Assembly: GCF_001857945.1 (NCBI RefSeq)
Contig: NZ_CP017770.1
Span: 806,001-870,000 of the forward strand
Source of the DNA: Paenibacillus crassostreae
GTDB lineage: Bacteria > Bacillota > Bacilli > Paenibacillales > Paenibacillaceae
Length of the DNA: 64,000 nt
Direction: 5' to 3'
The position numbers were made by a program, and so were the translations under genes. Below, in pieces: positions 42,964 to 53,499 of this stretch. The stretch's first letter is position 1; the number at the start of each line of letters is the position of its first letter. Below the pieces are notes generated by a model. That model worked only from the letters and a program-made list of their open reading frames with translations, ran no database searches and was not told the origin of the DNA.

Positions 42964-43024
42964 GAATCAATTTCATAATCCCCTATGCAACTTAAATAGG
43001 TTTGCGTAATTATGAAATTTATTC
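42964..43024. repeat. Palindromic intergenic repeat, short copy (61 bp)
   Basis: GAATCAATTTCATAAT (42964-42979) and ATTATGAAATTTATTC (43009-43024) are inverted with one mismatch; the segment inside (TTTAAG/AAATAGGTTTGCGTA) matches, in reverse orientation, TACGCAAACCCATTTAA of the 118-bp copy at 3316-3433. It looks like an internally deleted member of the same element, here between the glycoside hydrolase and mntR. Confidence 0.75.
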
Positions 43025-43037
43025 CTATAAAAGGAAA

Positions 43038-43070
43038 AAGCATCTGTCTCTGAGGGGGCGACAGATGCTT
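43038..43070 (-). terminator. Terminator after mntR
   Basis: AAGCATCTGTC (43038-43048) pairs perfectly with GACAGATGCTT (43060-43070); on the minus strand followed by TTTTCCTTTTA. It overlaps no gene and ends 4 bases from the mntR stop. Confidence 0.85.
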
Positions 43071-43073
43071 GGC

Positions 43074-43499
43074 TTACGAATCGCTAACTAATTCCTTGTG
43101 TACATCACGTAACTGCTGAATACGTTGCTCATCCCGACGGAAATATTCTAATAAAATCTCGATCTGAGTAATAGAATCCCAGCTTAAATGGTGCTCGATC
43201 CCTTCGACGTCAGCATAAATATTCTCTTGTTGGACACCGATCACAGTCAAGAATTCCTCTAACAATTCATGACGATCAACAAGCCTCTTTCCGATTTTTT
43301 TACCTTTTGAAGTCAGTATAAGTCCACGATACTTCTCATAAATAAGATATTCATCTTTATCCAATTTCTGGATCATTTTCGTAACTGATGAAGGATGGAC
43401 TTCTAACCCCTCAGCAATATCCGAAACACGCGCATAACCTTTCTCATCGATCAGCTTATAGATGCGCTCTAAGTAATCCTCCATACTAGGCGTTGGCAT
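43074..43499 (-). CDS. mntR: Manganese-responsive transcription regulator MntR
   Basis: A 141-residue DtxR-family repressor of manganese uptake. The winged helix spans residues 5-65 ([39 protein letters not shown]). Metal ligands in the usual places: Asp8 and Glu11 (SMEDYLERI), His77 ([10 protein letters not shown]), and Glu99/Glu102/His103 (VEGIEHHLS). There is no SH3 domain, as expected for MntR rather than DtxR/IdeR. ATG at 43499 follows GAGGGGAAC. No Mn transporter is in this window. Confidence 0.93.
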   Translation of the reverse strand: MPTPSMEDYLERIYKLIDEKGYARVSDIAEGLEVHPSSVTKMIQKLDKDEYLIYEKYRGLILTSKGKKIGKRLVDRHELLEEFLTVIGVQQENIYADVEGIEHHLSWDSITQIEILLEYFRRDEQRIQQLRDVHKELVSDS

Positions 43500-43596
43500 C
43501 TTGTTCCCCTCTTTTCTCTTTACGGTTCAGAAGCCAAATCTTCTTGGCCTAATGATCCTTCTCTAAAAAACATGAAGCCTTACTCCGAATTCCCGC

Positions 43597-43621
43597 TTAT
43601 GTAATGATACCTGTTACATAA
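43597..43621. other. Inverted repeat in the mntR-ccdA gap
   Basis: TTATGTAA (43597-43604) and TTACATAA (43614-43621), 9-base spacer. It lies about 100 bases before mntR and 40 after the ccdA-like stop. It might be an operator or a weak hairpin; the rest of the 162-base gap shows nothing. Confidence 0.3.
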
Positions 43622-43661
43622 TACAATTGGCAAGTCCCTGCCTAATAGCTTATTCCATTCA

Positions 43662-44375
43662 TCAGAACTTCAGCCATTCTGGTGTTAATTGTTGAAGCCA
43701 TATCGTAATTCGAAACATTTGATCTGTAAATAATAGAATTCCCATCAATAGCATCAGTATGCCGCCGATTTTCATCATAAGATTAGAATATTTCAGGATC
43801 CATTTCGTAGATCCAATAAAAAAAGCAAGAATAAAGAACGGGATCGCAAATCCCACTGTATATGCTGTGATCAAAGGAAACCATGCCCCAGGTTCACTAA
43901 CAGCCATAGCAATAATAGCTGCTAGAATAGGACCAATACATGGAGACCAACCTGCGGAGAAACCAATACCAAATATAAATGAGCCGATATAACCTGCCGG
44001 CTTAAATTTTATATCCATCTTCCGTTCTTTCATCAAGAACTTAGGTTGAATCACACCTAATAAGAAGAGCCCCATCAACATAATCAAGATAGCAGATAAT
44101 TGCCTAATTAAACCTCTGTTGTCTGAAAAAAAGTCTCCAAAAAATCCTGCCCCGATTCCAAGCGTGTAGAATACAACAGAGAATCCAAGAATAAAGGCCA
44201 ACGTATGAGTTAATGTCCGAAAACGTACTTCCTTTTTATTCTGCTCAGTCTTTAGTTGATGTACTGACATGCCCGTTATATACGATAGATAGGATGGATA
44301 TAGTGGCAGACAACATGGCGAAATAAAAGAAGCAAAACCTGCAATAAATGCTAATGGGACAGTAATATCCGACAT
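43662..44375 (-). CDS. Cytochrome c biogenesis/thiol-disulfide membrane protein, CcdA type
   Basis: A 237-residue protein with six helices. FISPCCLPLYPSYLSYITG (helix 1) and FSAGWSPCIGPILAAIIA (helix 4) carry the proline-flanked cysteines that pass reducing power across the membrane in CcdA/DsbD-type proteins. It probably feeds an extracytoplasmic thioredoxin; cytochrome c maturation is one option. ATG at 44375 (after GGAGGTG) lies 10 bases from the znuB stop, so the gene is in the znu operon; the longer frame to 44411 overlaps znuB. Cys-Cys doublet in helix 1 (PCC) is slightly unusual. Confidence 0.85.
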   Translation of the reverse strand: MSDITVPLAFIAGFASFISPCCLPLYPSYLSYITGMSVHQLKTEQNKKEVRFRTLTHTLAFILGFSVVFYTLGIGAGFFGDFFSDNRGLIRQLSAILIMLMGLFLLGVIQPKFLMKERKMDIKFKPAGYIGSFIFGIGFSAGWSPCIGPILAAIIAMAVSEPGAWFPLITAYTVGFAIPFFILAFFIGSTKWILKYSNLMMKIGGILMLLMGILLFTDQMFRITIWLQQLTPEWLKF

Positions 44376-44385
44376 CTGGCACCTC

Positions 44386-45195
44386 CTATATTGATCGTCC
44401 TTTTTTACCAAGCAACGTCATCACTAACATCGCTATTAACAATAAGACAATGGTAGCACCTGGTGCAAGATTCCAAATTCCTGCAACCACGAGTCCTATG
44501 ACAACAGCAATTTCAGCAATAATTACAGACCATACTACAGAAGCTTTAAAGCTCCGAGCAAGGAGTAAACTGATGGCCACTGGGATCGTTAGCAAAGCGG
44601 ATACTAATAGAGCCCCCACAATCTTGATCGCTGTACTAACCACCAGTGCTGTAAGAATCGTTATCAACATATTGAGCAACTTAACAGGCAATCCACTTAC
44701 ACTTGCTGCATCTTCTTCGAAGCTCAATAGGAAGAATTCCTTGAAGAATAAAGATACAACTAGTACAACAACAACTGTAACCCCTCCAACAACATATAAA
44801 TCCATCAAATCCAATGTGTATATGCTACCGAACAAATAACTCATAACGTCGGTATTGTATCCCATTCCTAACGTAAAAAAGAGCGAAGCCAAGGCCACGC
44901 CTCCTGACATTATAATCGCAATGGAAAGTTCCGCATAACTTTTATAAGCTTTACGTAATTTCTCGATAGCAAAAGAGGCTAAGATAGCAAATACGAGTCC
45001 CACACCTAATGGGTACACTTCAATCAAGAAACCTAAAGCGACACCAGCTATGGTGACGTGCGCTATGGTATCTCCAATCATGGAAAGTCTGCGTAGCACC
45101 AGAAATATTCCGATGAGAGGGGCAGTTATTCCTATCAATATTCCACCCGCAAGCGCTCGTTGAAAAAAATCACTAAATAATATTTCAAGTGGCAA
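44386..45195 (-). CDS. znuB: Zinc ABC transporter, permease
   Basis: A 269-residue inner-membrane permease with seven to eight helices, of the ABC-3 family (Zn/Mn). Conserved segments: FLVLRRLSMIGDTIAHVTIAG near helix 2 and GVALASLFFTLGMGYNTD, with LLTIPVAISLLLARSF near the end. TTG start at 45195 follows AAGGAGTC. Together with znuC (ATPase) and znuA (binding protein) it makes a complete importer. Metal assignment to zinc rests on the Zur-like operator and the ZnuA type. Confidence 0.9.
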   Translation of the reverse strand: MPLEILFSDFFQRALAGGILIGITAPLIGIFLVLRRLSMIGDTIAHVTIAGVALGFLIEVYPLGVGLVFAILASFAIEKLRKAYKSYAELSIAIIMSGGVALASLFFTLGMGYNTDVMSYLFGSIYTLDLMDLYVVGGVTVVVVLVVSLFFKEFFLLSFEEDAASVSGLPVKLLNMLITILTALVVSTAIKIVGALLVSALLTIPVAISLLLARSFKASVVWSVIIAEIAVVIGLVVAGIWNLAPGATIVLLLIAMLVMTLLGKKGRSI

Positions 45196-45222
45196 TATTA
45201 ACGACTCCTTAAGCTAATTCCA

Positions 45223-45981
45223 TCAATTAATTGATAAAGAATGTTCTAAATTATTCTCTGCACAATTCTGCAGGTCATGAGAATGTCTGACGAACAAATT
45301 TATATTACCGTTCTTCTGTACAGGTGTTGTCCCCAAATACCCTTCGATCATATCCAAATCATGGGATACCATTAAAAAAGTCATATGATGATGTGCATGC
45401 ATATGGGTAATCAGTTCAAAAAAACTCGCCTGTGTCTCAGCGTCAATCCCGACCGTAGGCTCATCCAATACGAGTAAATCCGGATGGTTAACGAGTGCAC
45501 GTGCCAAAAATACACGTTGTTGTTGCCCTCCAGAGAGTTCCCCAACACGTTTGCCCGCAATATCCTGTATACGCATCACTTCTAATGCATCGTCACACTG
45601 TTGTTGCATAGAGCGGCTCACACGGCGGAAGAGTGATTTATTATTGTACATCCCAGAGAGAACCACTTCACGAACCGTAGCTGGAAATAGGGGATTGAAA
45701 TTATTCTTCTGAGGAACATACCCAATACGTTCCCAATCCTTAAATGAATGAATGGGTTGACCGAATAAATTAATATTTCCTTTTTCCATAGGGAGTAGAC
45801 CCACGATTAATTTCATCAAGGTAGTCTTTCCTGCTCCATTAGAACCAATAATTCCTACAAAGTCACGTTCTTTCACAATAAAGTTCACATCAGATAATAC
45901 CTTTTGATTCCTATATGAGAAAGATACGTTCTCAATTTCAATAATATGTTGATGGCAATCTTGGGCCGCCAGTGACTTCAT
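45223..45981 (-). CDS. znuC: Zinc ABC transporter, ATP-binding protein
   Basis: A 252-residue ATPase. Walker A GSNGAGKTTLMK (about 46-57), Q-loop YVPQKNNFNPLFPATV, signature ELSGGQQQRVFLARAL, Walker B LLVLDEPTVGID and switch His in LMVSHDLD. The last 35 residues (VRHSHDLQNCAENN) contain His and Cys residues that recall metal-sensing tails of other ZnuC/AdcC proteins. ATG at 45981 has GGGCGGAG. 33 bases after znuA, 27 before znuB. Confidence 0.92.
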   Translation of the reverse strand: MKSLAAQDCHQHIIEIENVSFSYRNQKVLSDVNFIVKERDFVGIIGSNGAGKTTLMKLIVGLLPMEKGNINLFGQPIHSFKDWERIGYVPQKNNFNPLFPATVREVVLSGMYNNKSLFRRVSRSMQQQCDDALEVMRIQDIAGKRVGELSGGQQQRVFLARALVNHPDLLVLDEPTVGIDAETQASFFELITHMHAHHHMTFLMVSHDLDMIEGYLGTTPVQKNGNINLFVRHSHDLQNCAENNLEHSLSIN

Positions 45982-46014
45982 AAGTACTCCGCCCTTCTAA
46001 GTTAAGTTCTATCT

Positions 46015-46989
46015 TTATTTTAAAGCTATAATTAAATTTTGCAAATTTTTCTCCATCAAAGTAAAGTAATTCTCATTATTCTGTTGTTGCTCTTTCGTTA
46101 AGCCTTCAACCGGATTGAGTACCATTGTATCAACATCAGCTTCGGCAGCCAAAGTCTTCGCCAGTCGATCAGACACTAATTCTTCGAAAAAGATATATTT
46201 GATACCTTCTTCTTGTACTAGATTAGCTAGATTGATAATATCCTGTGCACGTGGTTCAGCATCTGCTGATAGACCCATGATCGCATGTTGCGTCAATCCA
46301 TAATCACGTGTCAAATACCCAAAGGCTTGATGCGAGACTACAATTTCTCTCTTCGATAAGTTAGATAATTCGGTTGTAAACTTACTATCTAATGCTAATA
46401 ATTTATCATTTAATTCTTGATATCTTTGCTCGTATTGACTCTCATTCTCCGGATCAACCTCAATGAAGCTATCCTTAATATTGGCAGCCATCACAAGTGC
46501 TGATTTAGGACTAACCCACGTATGCGGATCAATATGATGTTGTTCGACGTTTGGATCACTAATCTCTTCATTGCCTTCTTCGCCGTGATCATGCTCATGA
46601 TCCTCTTCAGATTCAATAAGGTCTACTCCTTGGCTTACTTCCACAGCCTTCACTTCACTATCTTTATTAAGACCCTTTAGAAAGTCAGGCACCCAACCTT
46701 CTAAACCAGCTCCATTGTACAAAAATAACTGCGCCTTCGAAGTACTTAAAATATCCTGACTTTTCGGTGTCCAATCATGAGGTTCAATTCCTGCTGGAAT
46801 TAAATTAACAATATTAGCATTCTCTCCACCGATCGCTTGGGCAAATTCATATATTGGATAAAATGTTGTCATTACATTTACCTTGCCTTCAACCATACTA
46901 TTATTCGATTTACTTCCACACCCAGTTATCAACACAACACTTATTAACCCTAGAATAAAAAGGTTCTTTCCAACATTTAATTTCTTCAT
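46015..46989 (-). CDS. znuA: Zinc-binding lipoprotein of the ZnuABC importer
   Basis: A 324-residue lipoprotein: signal peptide with lipobox VLITGC (lipid Cys near residue 24), cluster A-1 binding domain with FYPIYEFAQAI and PAGIEPHDWTP (first metal His), the acidic, histidine-rich loop EEDHEHDHGEEGNEE typical of zinc-type proteins, DPHTWVSPK (second His), and SHQAFGYLTRDYG (third His). ATG at 46989 follows GGGTGGAG, about 12 bases off. A promoter with consensus hexamers and a Zur-like box lie just upstream. First gene of znuA-znuC-znuB-ccdA. Confidence 0.93.
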   Translation of the reverse strand: MKKLNVGKNLFILGLISVVLITGCGSKSNNSMVEGKVNVMTTFYPIYEFAQAIGGENANIVNLIPAGIEPHDWTPKSQDILSTSKAQLFLYNGAGLEGWVPDFLKGLNKDSEVKAVEVSQGVDLIESEEDHEHDHGEEGNEEISDPNVEQHHIDPHTWVSPKSALVMAANIKDSFIEVDPENESQYEQRYQELNDKLLALDSKFTTELSNLSKREIVVSHQAFGYLTRDYGLTQHAIMGLSADAEPRAQDIINLANLVQEEGIKYIFFEELVSDRLAKTLAAEADVDTMVLNPVEGLTKEQQQNNENYFTLMEKNLQNLIIALK

Positions 46990-47014
46990 GTTACCCGTCA
47001 ACTCCACCCTTTAA

Positions 47015-47029
47015 TCGTAATCATTATCA
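47015..47029. promoter_or_regulatory. Zur-like operator at znuA
   Basis: TCGTAATCATTATCA, a 7-1-7 inverted repeat with two mismatches from TCGTAAT-N-ATTACGA, the B. subtilis Zur box. It lies 26 bases before znuA and covers the expected +1 of the promoter at 47034-47063, so binding should block transcription. The zur gene is 3 kb away. A Fur-type reading (ATCATTATC) is possible. Confidence 0.7.
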
Positions 47030-47033
47030 TCTG

Positions 47034-47063
47034 ATTATAAAGTACGATTGATTCAATTGTCAA
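47034..47063 (-). promoter_or_regulatory. Consensus sigma-A promoter of znuA
   Basis: On the minus strand TTGACA (47063-47058), 18 bases, TATAAT (47039-47034): both hexamers are perfect. A strong promoter of this kind is expected for a gene controlled by repression. Confidence 0.85.
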
Positions 47064-47141
47064 CAAAACTACCCTGACATAAAACGGTATCCCCTATTGG
47101 AGATACCGTTTTATAAATATTCATCAAGTTAACTAACCCTA

Positions 47142-49112
<1,971 letters not shown>

Positions 49113-49160
49113 TCATCATTCCTTCCTTCTATTAGATAACTCGTATGACTCAAAAATCAC

Positions 49161-49453
49161 AAAAAACTCCCATCCCCATATGGGACGAGAGTTATCTCAC
49201 GTGTTACCACCCAATTTTCCTGTACCTTTGCAAGTGACAGGCTCCATCAGTCCCGTATTAAACGAGAACTGTCCATTAACGCTGGCTCACGTTGCTCCCT
49301 TACGTAGAATATCCATAGATACCCTCGGCGCTCGAGAACAATTCCTCCCGGACCATATTCTGAGTCTCACCTAGACCGGTTCACAGCTACTCCGGCTCTC
49401 TTTACTAAGTGAAGTCCTCGTACTCATCCGTTCCTTGGAAATCAACATATATA
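49161..49453 (-). ncRNA. T-box riboswitch of metG (methionine-specific)
   Basis: On the minus strand the leader carries the T-box sequence AATTGGGTGGTAACACG (49216-49200), which pairs with the tRNA acceptor end, then a terminator with arms AACTCTCGTCCC and GGATGGGAGTT followed by six T residues (49193-49161). Upstream, a stem I with CCGG...CCGG arms contains GAATATGGTCC, giving ATG (49356-49354) as a plausible specifier codon. Uncharged tRNA-Met would favour antitermination and MetRS synthesis. Class and T-box are sure; the specifier is by eye. Confidence 0.88.
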
Positions 49454-49459
49454 TTTCTT

Positions 49460-49489
49460 AATATACTGAAGTGCATTGATATTTGTCAA
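49460..49489 (-). promoter_or_regulatory. Sigma-A promoter of the T-box/metG transcript
   Basis: On the minus strand TTGACA (49489-49484), 18 bases, TATATT (49465-49460). It stands directly before the T-box leader, so the RNA should begin near 49453. The rest of the 427-base gap is the leader plus about 45 bases with no feature. Confidence 0.7.
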
Positions 49490-49536
49490 GTCATACCAGC
49501 TTATAGTAGCTTATATAGCTTTATCTCATCAAGTTT

Positions 49537-49791
49537 CTAAGAAGATTGTCTTTGCTCATCCGTAGCTTTCCGAGGAGGTACAAGGTCAACTCCACCAGGG
49601 TGAAAAGGCTGACATTTTACGATCCTTTTCATGGCAAGCCAACTCCCCTTAACTGCTCCATGTACCTCGATAGCCTCAAGTGCATATGCCGAACAAGTTG
49701 GATAGAAACGACATGTTGCTGGTTTTAAAGGCGAGATAACTTTGCGATATACGACAATAGGACCTTTCATAATTGTGCGTGTAAGTCTCAT
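49537..49791 (-). CDS. yidD: Membrane protein insertion efficiency factor YidD
   Basis: About 84 residues. The family core runs [33 protein letters not shown], with the three cysteines of the CRFYPTCS motif, then [13 protein letters not shown]. The protein is small and basic with an amphipathic helix that associates with the membrane. YidD is thought to aid YidC-dependent insertion. I prefer ATG at 49791 (GGAGA 9 bases upstream); ATG at 49800 overlaps the zur stop as ATGA. Coupled to zur. Confidence 0.9.
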   Translation of the reverse strand: MRLTRTIMKGPIVVYRKVISPLKPATCRFYPTCSAYALEAIEVHGAVKGSWLAMKRIVKCQPFHPGGVDLVPPRKATDEQRQSS

Positions 49792-49796
49792 TACGG

Positions 49797-50258
49797 TCAT
49801 TCTCCATTCATCAGCGTAGGCATAACAAGACCATCATCTTCCGTAACTTGTTGGCAATCTTGGCAGTACCCAAAAACTTCGAATTTATGCTTAACCACTT
49901 GGAATTGTTCTGGCGTATCCGTTAAATTCATCGGGCAGAATGTAATCGGGTATGTCTTCTGACACTGTAAACAAATCATATGATGATGGTGATGTCCTTC
50001 ACTACAATTAACTTTAAATTTCACACCATCCTCAAACACAATCTGCTCTAATACATCTAATTCCTCCATCACTCGAAGGTTACGATAAACCGTGTCAAAA
50101 CTAAGTCCACTATATTTCTTACCCATATATTCATAGACTTCTTTCGCTGATAAAAAGTCTGAATTCTCACCAAATAGTTTGGCTAATGTCTTCCGTTGAT
50201 CCGTAATACGAAGGCCTTGACCGGCCATCACTTCAATGATCTGTTCTGTGGACAGCAC
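49797..50258 (-). CDS. zur: Zinc uptake regulator Zur (Fur family)
   Basis: About 153 residues. Winged helix with [17 protein letters not shown], and [20 protein letters not shown]; the regulatory domain has [35 protein letters not shown]. The HHHHH stretch, CPM and FGYCQDC pattern match B. subtilis Zur better than Fur or PerR; the two CxxC pairs hold structural zinc. GTG at 50258 has GGAGG 9 bases upstream; TTG at 50267 abuts it. Its target, a Zur-like box, lies before znuA 3 kb away. An inverted repeat at 50307 may serve autoregulation. Confidence 0.88.
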   Translation of the reverse strand: MLSTEQIIEVMAGQGLRITDQRKTLAKLFGENSDFLSAKEVYEYMGKKYSGLSFDTVYRNLRVMEELDVLEQIVFEDGVKFKVNCSEGHHHHHMICLQCQKTYPITFCPMNLTDTPEQFQVVKHKFEVFGYCQDCQQVTEDDGLVMPTLMNGE

Positions 50259-50306
50259 TAATTTCAACCTCCTTCAAGTTGTTTATCGCAATCTTTTACT
50301 AAACAA

Positions 50307-50340
50307 CATTATTACTATTAATAATGCAACATTATAATGT
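50307..50340. promoter_or_regulatory. Palindromes in the zur promoter region
   Basis: CATTATTA, CTAT, TAATAATG (50307-50326) is a perfect 8-bp inverted repeat; 2 bases on, ACATTATAATGT (50329-50340) is a perfect 12-bp palindrome. Both are of the AT-rich type bound by Fur-family proteins and lie 49-82 bases before the zur start. Neither is an exact Zur box (TCGTAAT-N-ATTACGA); PerR- or Fur-type control is possible. Confidence 0.45.
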
Positions 50341-50384
50341 CAACGTCAATTCAGCACCACAATACCGTTTACTAACAACAAAAA

Positions 50385-50410
50385 GAGGACCTTAATATTT
50401 TAAGGTCCTC
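50385..50410 (-). terminator. Terminator of the stalk/PKD-like gene
   Basis: GAGGACCTTAA (50385-50395) pairs perfectly with TTAAGGTCCTC (50400-50410), 4-base loop; on the minus strand followed by TTTTTGTTG. Confidence 0.9.
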
Positions 50411-50431
50411 CTTTGTGAAACATCTATTCTA

Positions 50432-52522
50432 TTATTTCCGCTCTGGCATCTGTTGGAATAATAAATTTACTGGTAAATTACTACCTGGTGCAGGTGTGAA
50501 CCAAATTTCAACCTTTTGTTCATGATCCCCTGTTCGATAGACTACACTTGTATCATTCGGAGTAGCTAACGATCCAGCAGCACCATTGCCCTCTGGTAAA
50601 CCTATAATATTTCCATTTACCAAGAGCATTCCCGAATATTCTCCTCCACGTGGATTGAACGTGATGAGTGTATTCGCAGCAACACGGTTTAAAGTAACCT
50701 TATACATCACCCCAAAGTTACCAAGGTTGGATTCTGGCAGACCTGTCAAAGCATCCACACCAGTTAGATTAGGATCTCCAGTGTTATCTCCTAATGAGAT
50801 ACGTTGATTCGTTAAACCTAACACATCATTATATTCAATAAGACGTGTTGAATTAGGGTATGTTCCACGGTTATGAACACCATCGCGTGCAATATCCATT
50901 AAATATGGAATACTTGTAAGAGCATCCTGATCCGCATCAATCATAATAACGGTATATTCAACTGGTAAATCACTATTAACATCTGCCAATAATGAAATCA
51001 CTTGCATCGGCTTCATTTCTAATGCATTTAACTCGTTAAAAATAATTTTGCTTTCGCCAGGAGCTAGTGCAACACTCTGCTCCACTAAATTATTTTGCAT
51101 CGATTTATAGTAGCGCTGAACTGAAAGTTTACCCACTAATGTAGCATACATATTAGGACCAGCAAAACCAGAGTCAAGAATATTCACAGTTGCTGGCGTC
51201 AGGTTCTTATTCGTAGCAATTACATACATTCTTACATCTTTACCTAATGCATTAACATGATGCACCATGAATCGTGTCAATCCTGCAGCAGTCTCACGGT
51301 AAACAACACCCTCAGAATAGACTGTTTCAGGACTATTACTTCTTATTAATGTTGCTGGCTCCGATGTCATCGTATACTGTACTTTTTCCATAGTAGGGAC
51401 AGTTGAACCATCGAATCTATATTGCCGTCCTACTGGAACAAATAATTTATTGAAGTCTGGTTCACTGTAAAGTCTTTCATTCGTAATATTGATCGTCTTC
51501 TCATAAGTCCCTACAGCACCATGTCCATCTATGACTTCGAGTTGAATCGTTACGGGACCTGATCTGAAAAAGGCTAATTCATTATTCAACCAATTACGTT
51601 TCACAATATCATTATCTTCATCCGTACTTATATCATTAATTGTAATAAGTTCACCCATTTTATATTCATCTTTATCCGTTGTAAACATAGCTACAGGTGG
51701 AAGATTAGGTGCTTTTACTTCGATAGTTATTGTGTAAGGATCGCTCCACTCTCCGTTACTATCAAGCACAGCGTAAGTAACAGTATGCGTTCCAACCTCC
51801 TGGAAAATATCTTCCCTTCCTTCCCAACGTTCTTCAACAATTGGAAATCCCTTAGGAGAAGAGGAATTAGTTACATAAGTAACCAATGTTTCACCAGCAA
51901 TGATCTCTTTCTGTTGTACCGTAAATGAAGCTACAGGTTTCGTAGAAAGGGTCAGTATGACTTGTTTTTGAACTCCATCAAATACATAAGGTATATGAAG
52001 TGCTTCTGTAATAGCAGTCAATGGAACCATAAATATATTCTCTTGTTGGTATGACGTACCCTTCATTACTTGCGAGACACCATTAACAGTATATTTATTA
52101 CTGTTAAGTTTGAATCGTAGTTCATTACTACCACTTATAATAACAGTTTCCTTTGTCTTACTATCATATGTAAGAGTTAGGCCAATGCGATCCACCAATG
52201 AACGAACGGCAATATAAGAGACACCCTTCTTCACAGTCATAGGTTGACTCGCAGTATATAAAATACCATCTTGAAGCATTTCCGCACCATTTACTTTAAG
52301 GATTAATTTACCTGATGATGCCAAATCTGTTGATGTACCGTTTGCTTCACCAGTATTATCAATAATCAAAGGATCTGTCTCACCCGCATCTGATCCATAT
52401 ACCGCTTCTGTTACTGCAGTATCAGATTTTATCGGAGTTGTATCATCCGCACTTACCGGTGTAATCATTGCAATTTGTGACACGGCAAAAATAGCTAAAA
52501 AAGTTAGTTTCTTAAAATTCAT
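50432..52522 (-). CDS. Large secreted protein with stalk domain and PKD/Ig-like domains
   Basis: A 696-residue exported protein. Signal peptide MNFKKLTFLAIFAVSQIAMI to VSAD; a copper-amine-oxidase-N domain (about 70-195; GVSYIAVRSLVDRIGLTLTYD, MVPLTAITEALHIPYVFDG), then two Ig/PKD-like segments (about 200-275 and 275-350; TVTYAVLDSNGEWSDPYTIT, PPVAMFTTDKDEYKMGEL), then about 340 residues I do not recognise. No catalytic motif is visible and there is no sortase or SLH motif. ATG at 52522 follows AGAGGAG. It sits alone between terminators. Likely an envelope or matrix protein; function unknown. Confidence 0.75.
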   Translation of the reverse strand: MNFKKLTFLAIFAVSQIAMITPVSADDTTPIKSDTAVTEAVYGSDAGETDPLIIDNTGEANGTSTDLASSGKLILKVNGAEMLQDGILYTASQPMTVKKGVSYIAVRSLVDRIGLTLTYDSKTKETVIISGSNELRFKLNSNKYTVNGVSQVMKGTSYQQENIFMVPLTAITEALHIPYVFDGVQKQVILTLSTKPVASFTVQQKEIIAGETLVTYVTNSSSPKGFPIVEERWEGREDIFQEVGTHTVTYAVLDSNGEWSDPYTITIEVKAPNLPPVAMFTTDKDEYKMGELITINDISTDEDNDIVKRNWLNNELAFFRSGPVTIQLEVIDGHGAVGTYEKTINITNERLYSEPDFNKLFVPVGRQYRFDGSTVPTMEKVQYTMTSEPATLIRSNSPETVYSEGVVYRETAAGLTRFMVHHVNALGKDVRMYVIATNKNLTPATVNILDSGFAGPNMYATLVGKLSVQRYYKSMQNNLVEQSVALAPGESKIIFNELNALEMKPMQVISLLADVNSDLPVEYTVIMIDADQDALTSIPYLMDIARDGVHNRGTYPNSTRLIEYNDVLGLTNQRISLGDNTGDPNLTGVDALTGLPESNLGNFGVMYKVTLNRVAANTLITFNPRGGEYSGMLLVNGNIIGLPEGNGAAGSLATPNDTSVVYRTGDHEQKVEIWFTPAPGSNLPVNLLFQQMPERK

Positions 52523-52648
52523 CCTTCTGCTCCTCTATTCCCAAATCTGTCTGGTATAATATTCATCTTCTATAATAGACGCAATTTATCACAAATAGTT
52601 GCTACTTTGCAATAAAGGAATTTTACATTGGTAAATTTTAGAAAAATA

Positions 52649-52690
52649 GGATGTCCCAAGTTATTATTAAAGATAACCTTTGGGACATCC
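52649..52690 (-). terminator. Terminator after pflA
   Basis: GGATGTCCCAA (52649-52659) pairs with TTGGGACATCC (52680-52690); on the minus strand followed by TATTTTTCTAAAATT. It closes the pflBA unit. Confidence 0.85.
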
Positions 52691-52698
52691 ATTTGTAA

Positions 52699-53439
52699 TT
52701 AATTTACTGCGTATGATTGGTTTCTACCTGCTTCGATCAGTCGGTAGGCTCGCTGTATTTCATCTTCAGAAGGTGATGGAACTCCTTGTAGTGGGTATTC
52801 TTTACCTAATGCTTCCCACTTATAAACACCCATCTGATGGTAAGGAAGAATTTCGAATTTTTCTACGCCACTTAATGTTCCTATGAATTGACCTAATTGG
52901 ACAAGATCTTCTTCTTGATTATGAATACCTGGTACATACACATGGCGTATCCACATTTTATGACCATTTTCTGATAACCATTGAGCCGTTTTAAGTGTTT
53001 TCTCATTGCTCTTTGAAGTTAGCTTAATATGTTTCTCGTCATTAATATGTTTAATATCCAAGAGTACCAAATCAGTTACATCTAATAAATCCTTAATTTT
53101 ATCCGGATCATTAAAACCGTTACTATCTAATGTCGTATGAAGATTCCATCGTTCCTTCACTTCTCTAAATAGTTCAGCAACAAAACGGGCTTGTAAGCTA
53201 GGTTCGCCTCCTGAAACGGTAAGACCACCGCCAGAGGAACGATAATAGTTGATGTATGGCTCTATCTCAGATAGAGCCTCCTCAACCGTCATTTCTTTGC
53301 CCTCATTTAATCCCCAAGTATCTGGGTTATGACAGTATTGACACTTCATCAGGCAACCCTGCATAAATAGGACAAAGCGGATACCTGGCCCGTCAACCGT
53401 TCCAAAAGTCTCCAAAGAGTGCACATGTCCTTTAATCAT
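52699..53439 (-). CDS. pflA: Pyruvate formate-lyase activating enzyme
   Basis: A 246-residue radical-SAM protein that places the glycyl radical on PflB. The cluster motif is GCLMKCQYCHN (C-x3-C-x2-C, about residues 29-36), preceded by ETFGTVDGPGIRFVLFMQ; the SAM-binding GG motif is SGGGLTVSGGEP. ATG at 53439 follows GGGTGG; the frame to 53460 lacks a good site. 60 bases downstream of pflB in the same direction. Confidence 0.95.
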   Translation of the reverse strand: MIKGHVHSLETFGTVDGPGIRFVLFMQGCLMKCQYCHNPDTWGLNEGKEMTVEEALSEIEPYINYYRSSGGGLTVSGGEPSLQARFVAELFREVKERWNLHTTLDSNGFNDPDKIKDLLDVTDLVLLDIKHINDEKHIKLTSKSNEKTLKTAQWLSENGHKMWIRHVYVPGIHNQEEDLVQLGQFIGTLSGVEKFEILPYHQMGVYKWEALGKEYPLQGVPSPSEDEIQRAYRLIEAGRNQSYAVN

Positions 53440-53499
53440 AAGAAGCCACCCTTTCTGCATCCGCTGTCTAATATCGTTAGTTATTTAATGTTTTTTAAT

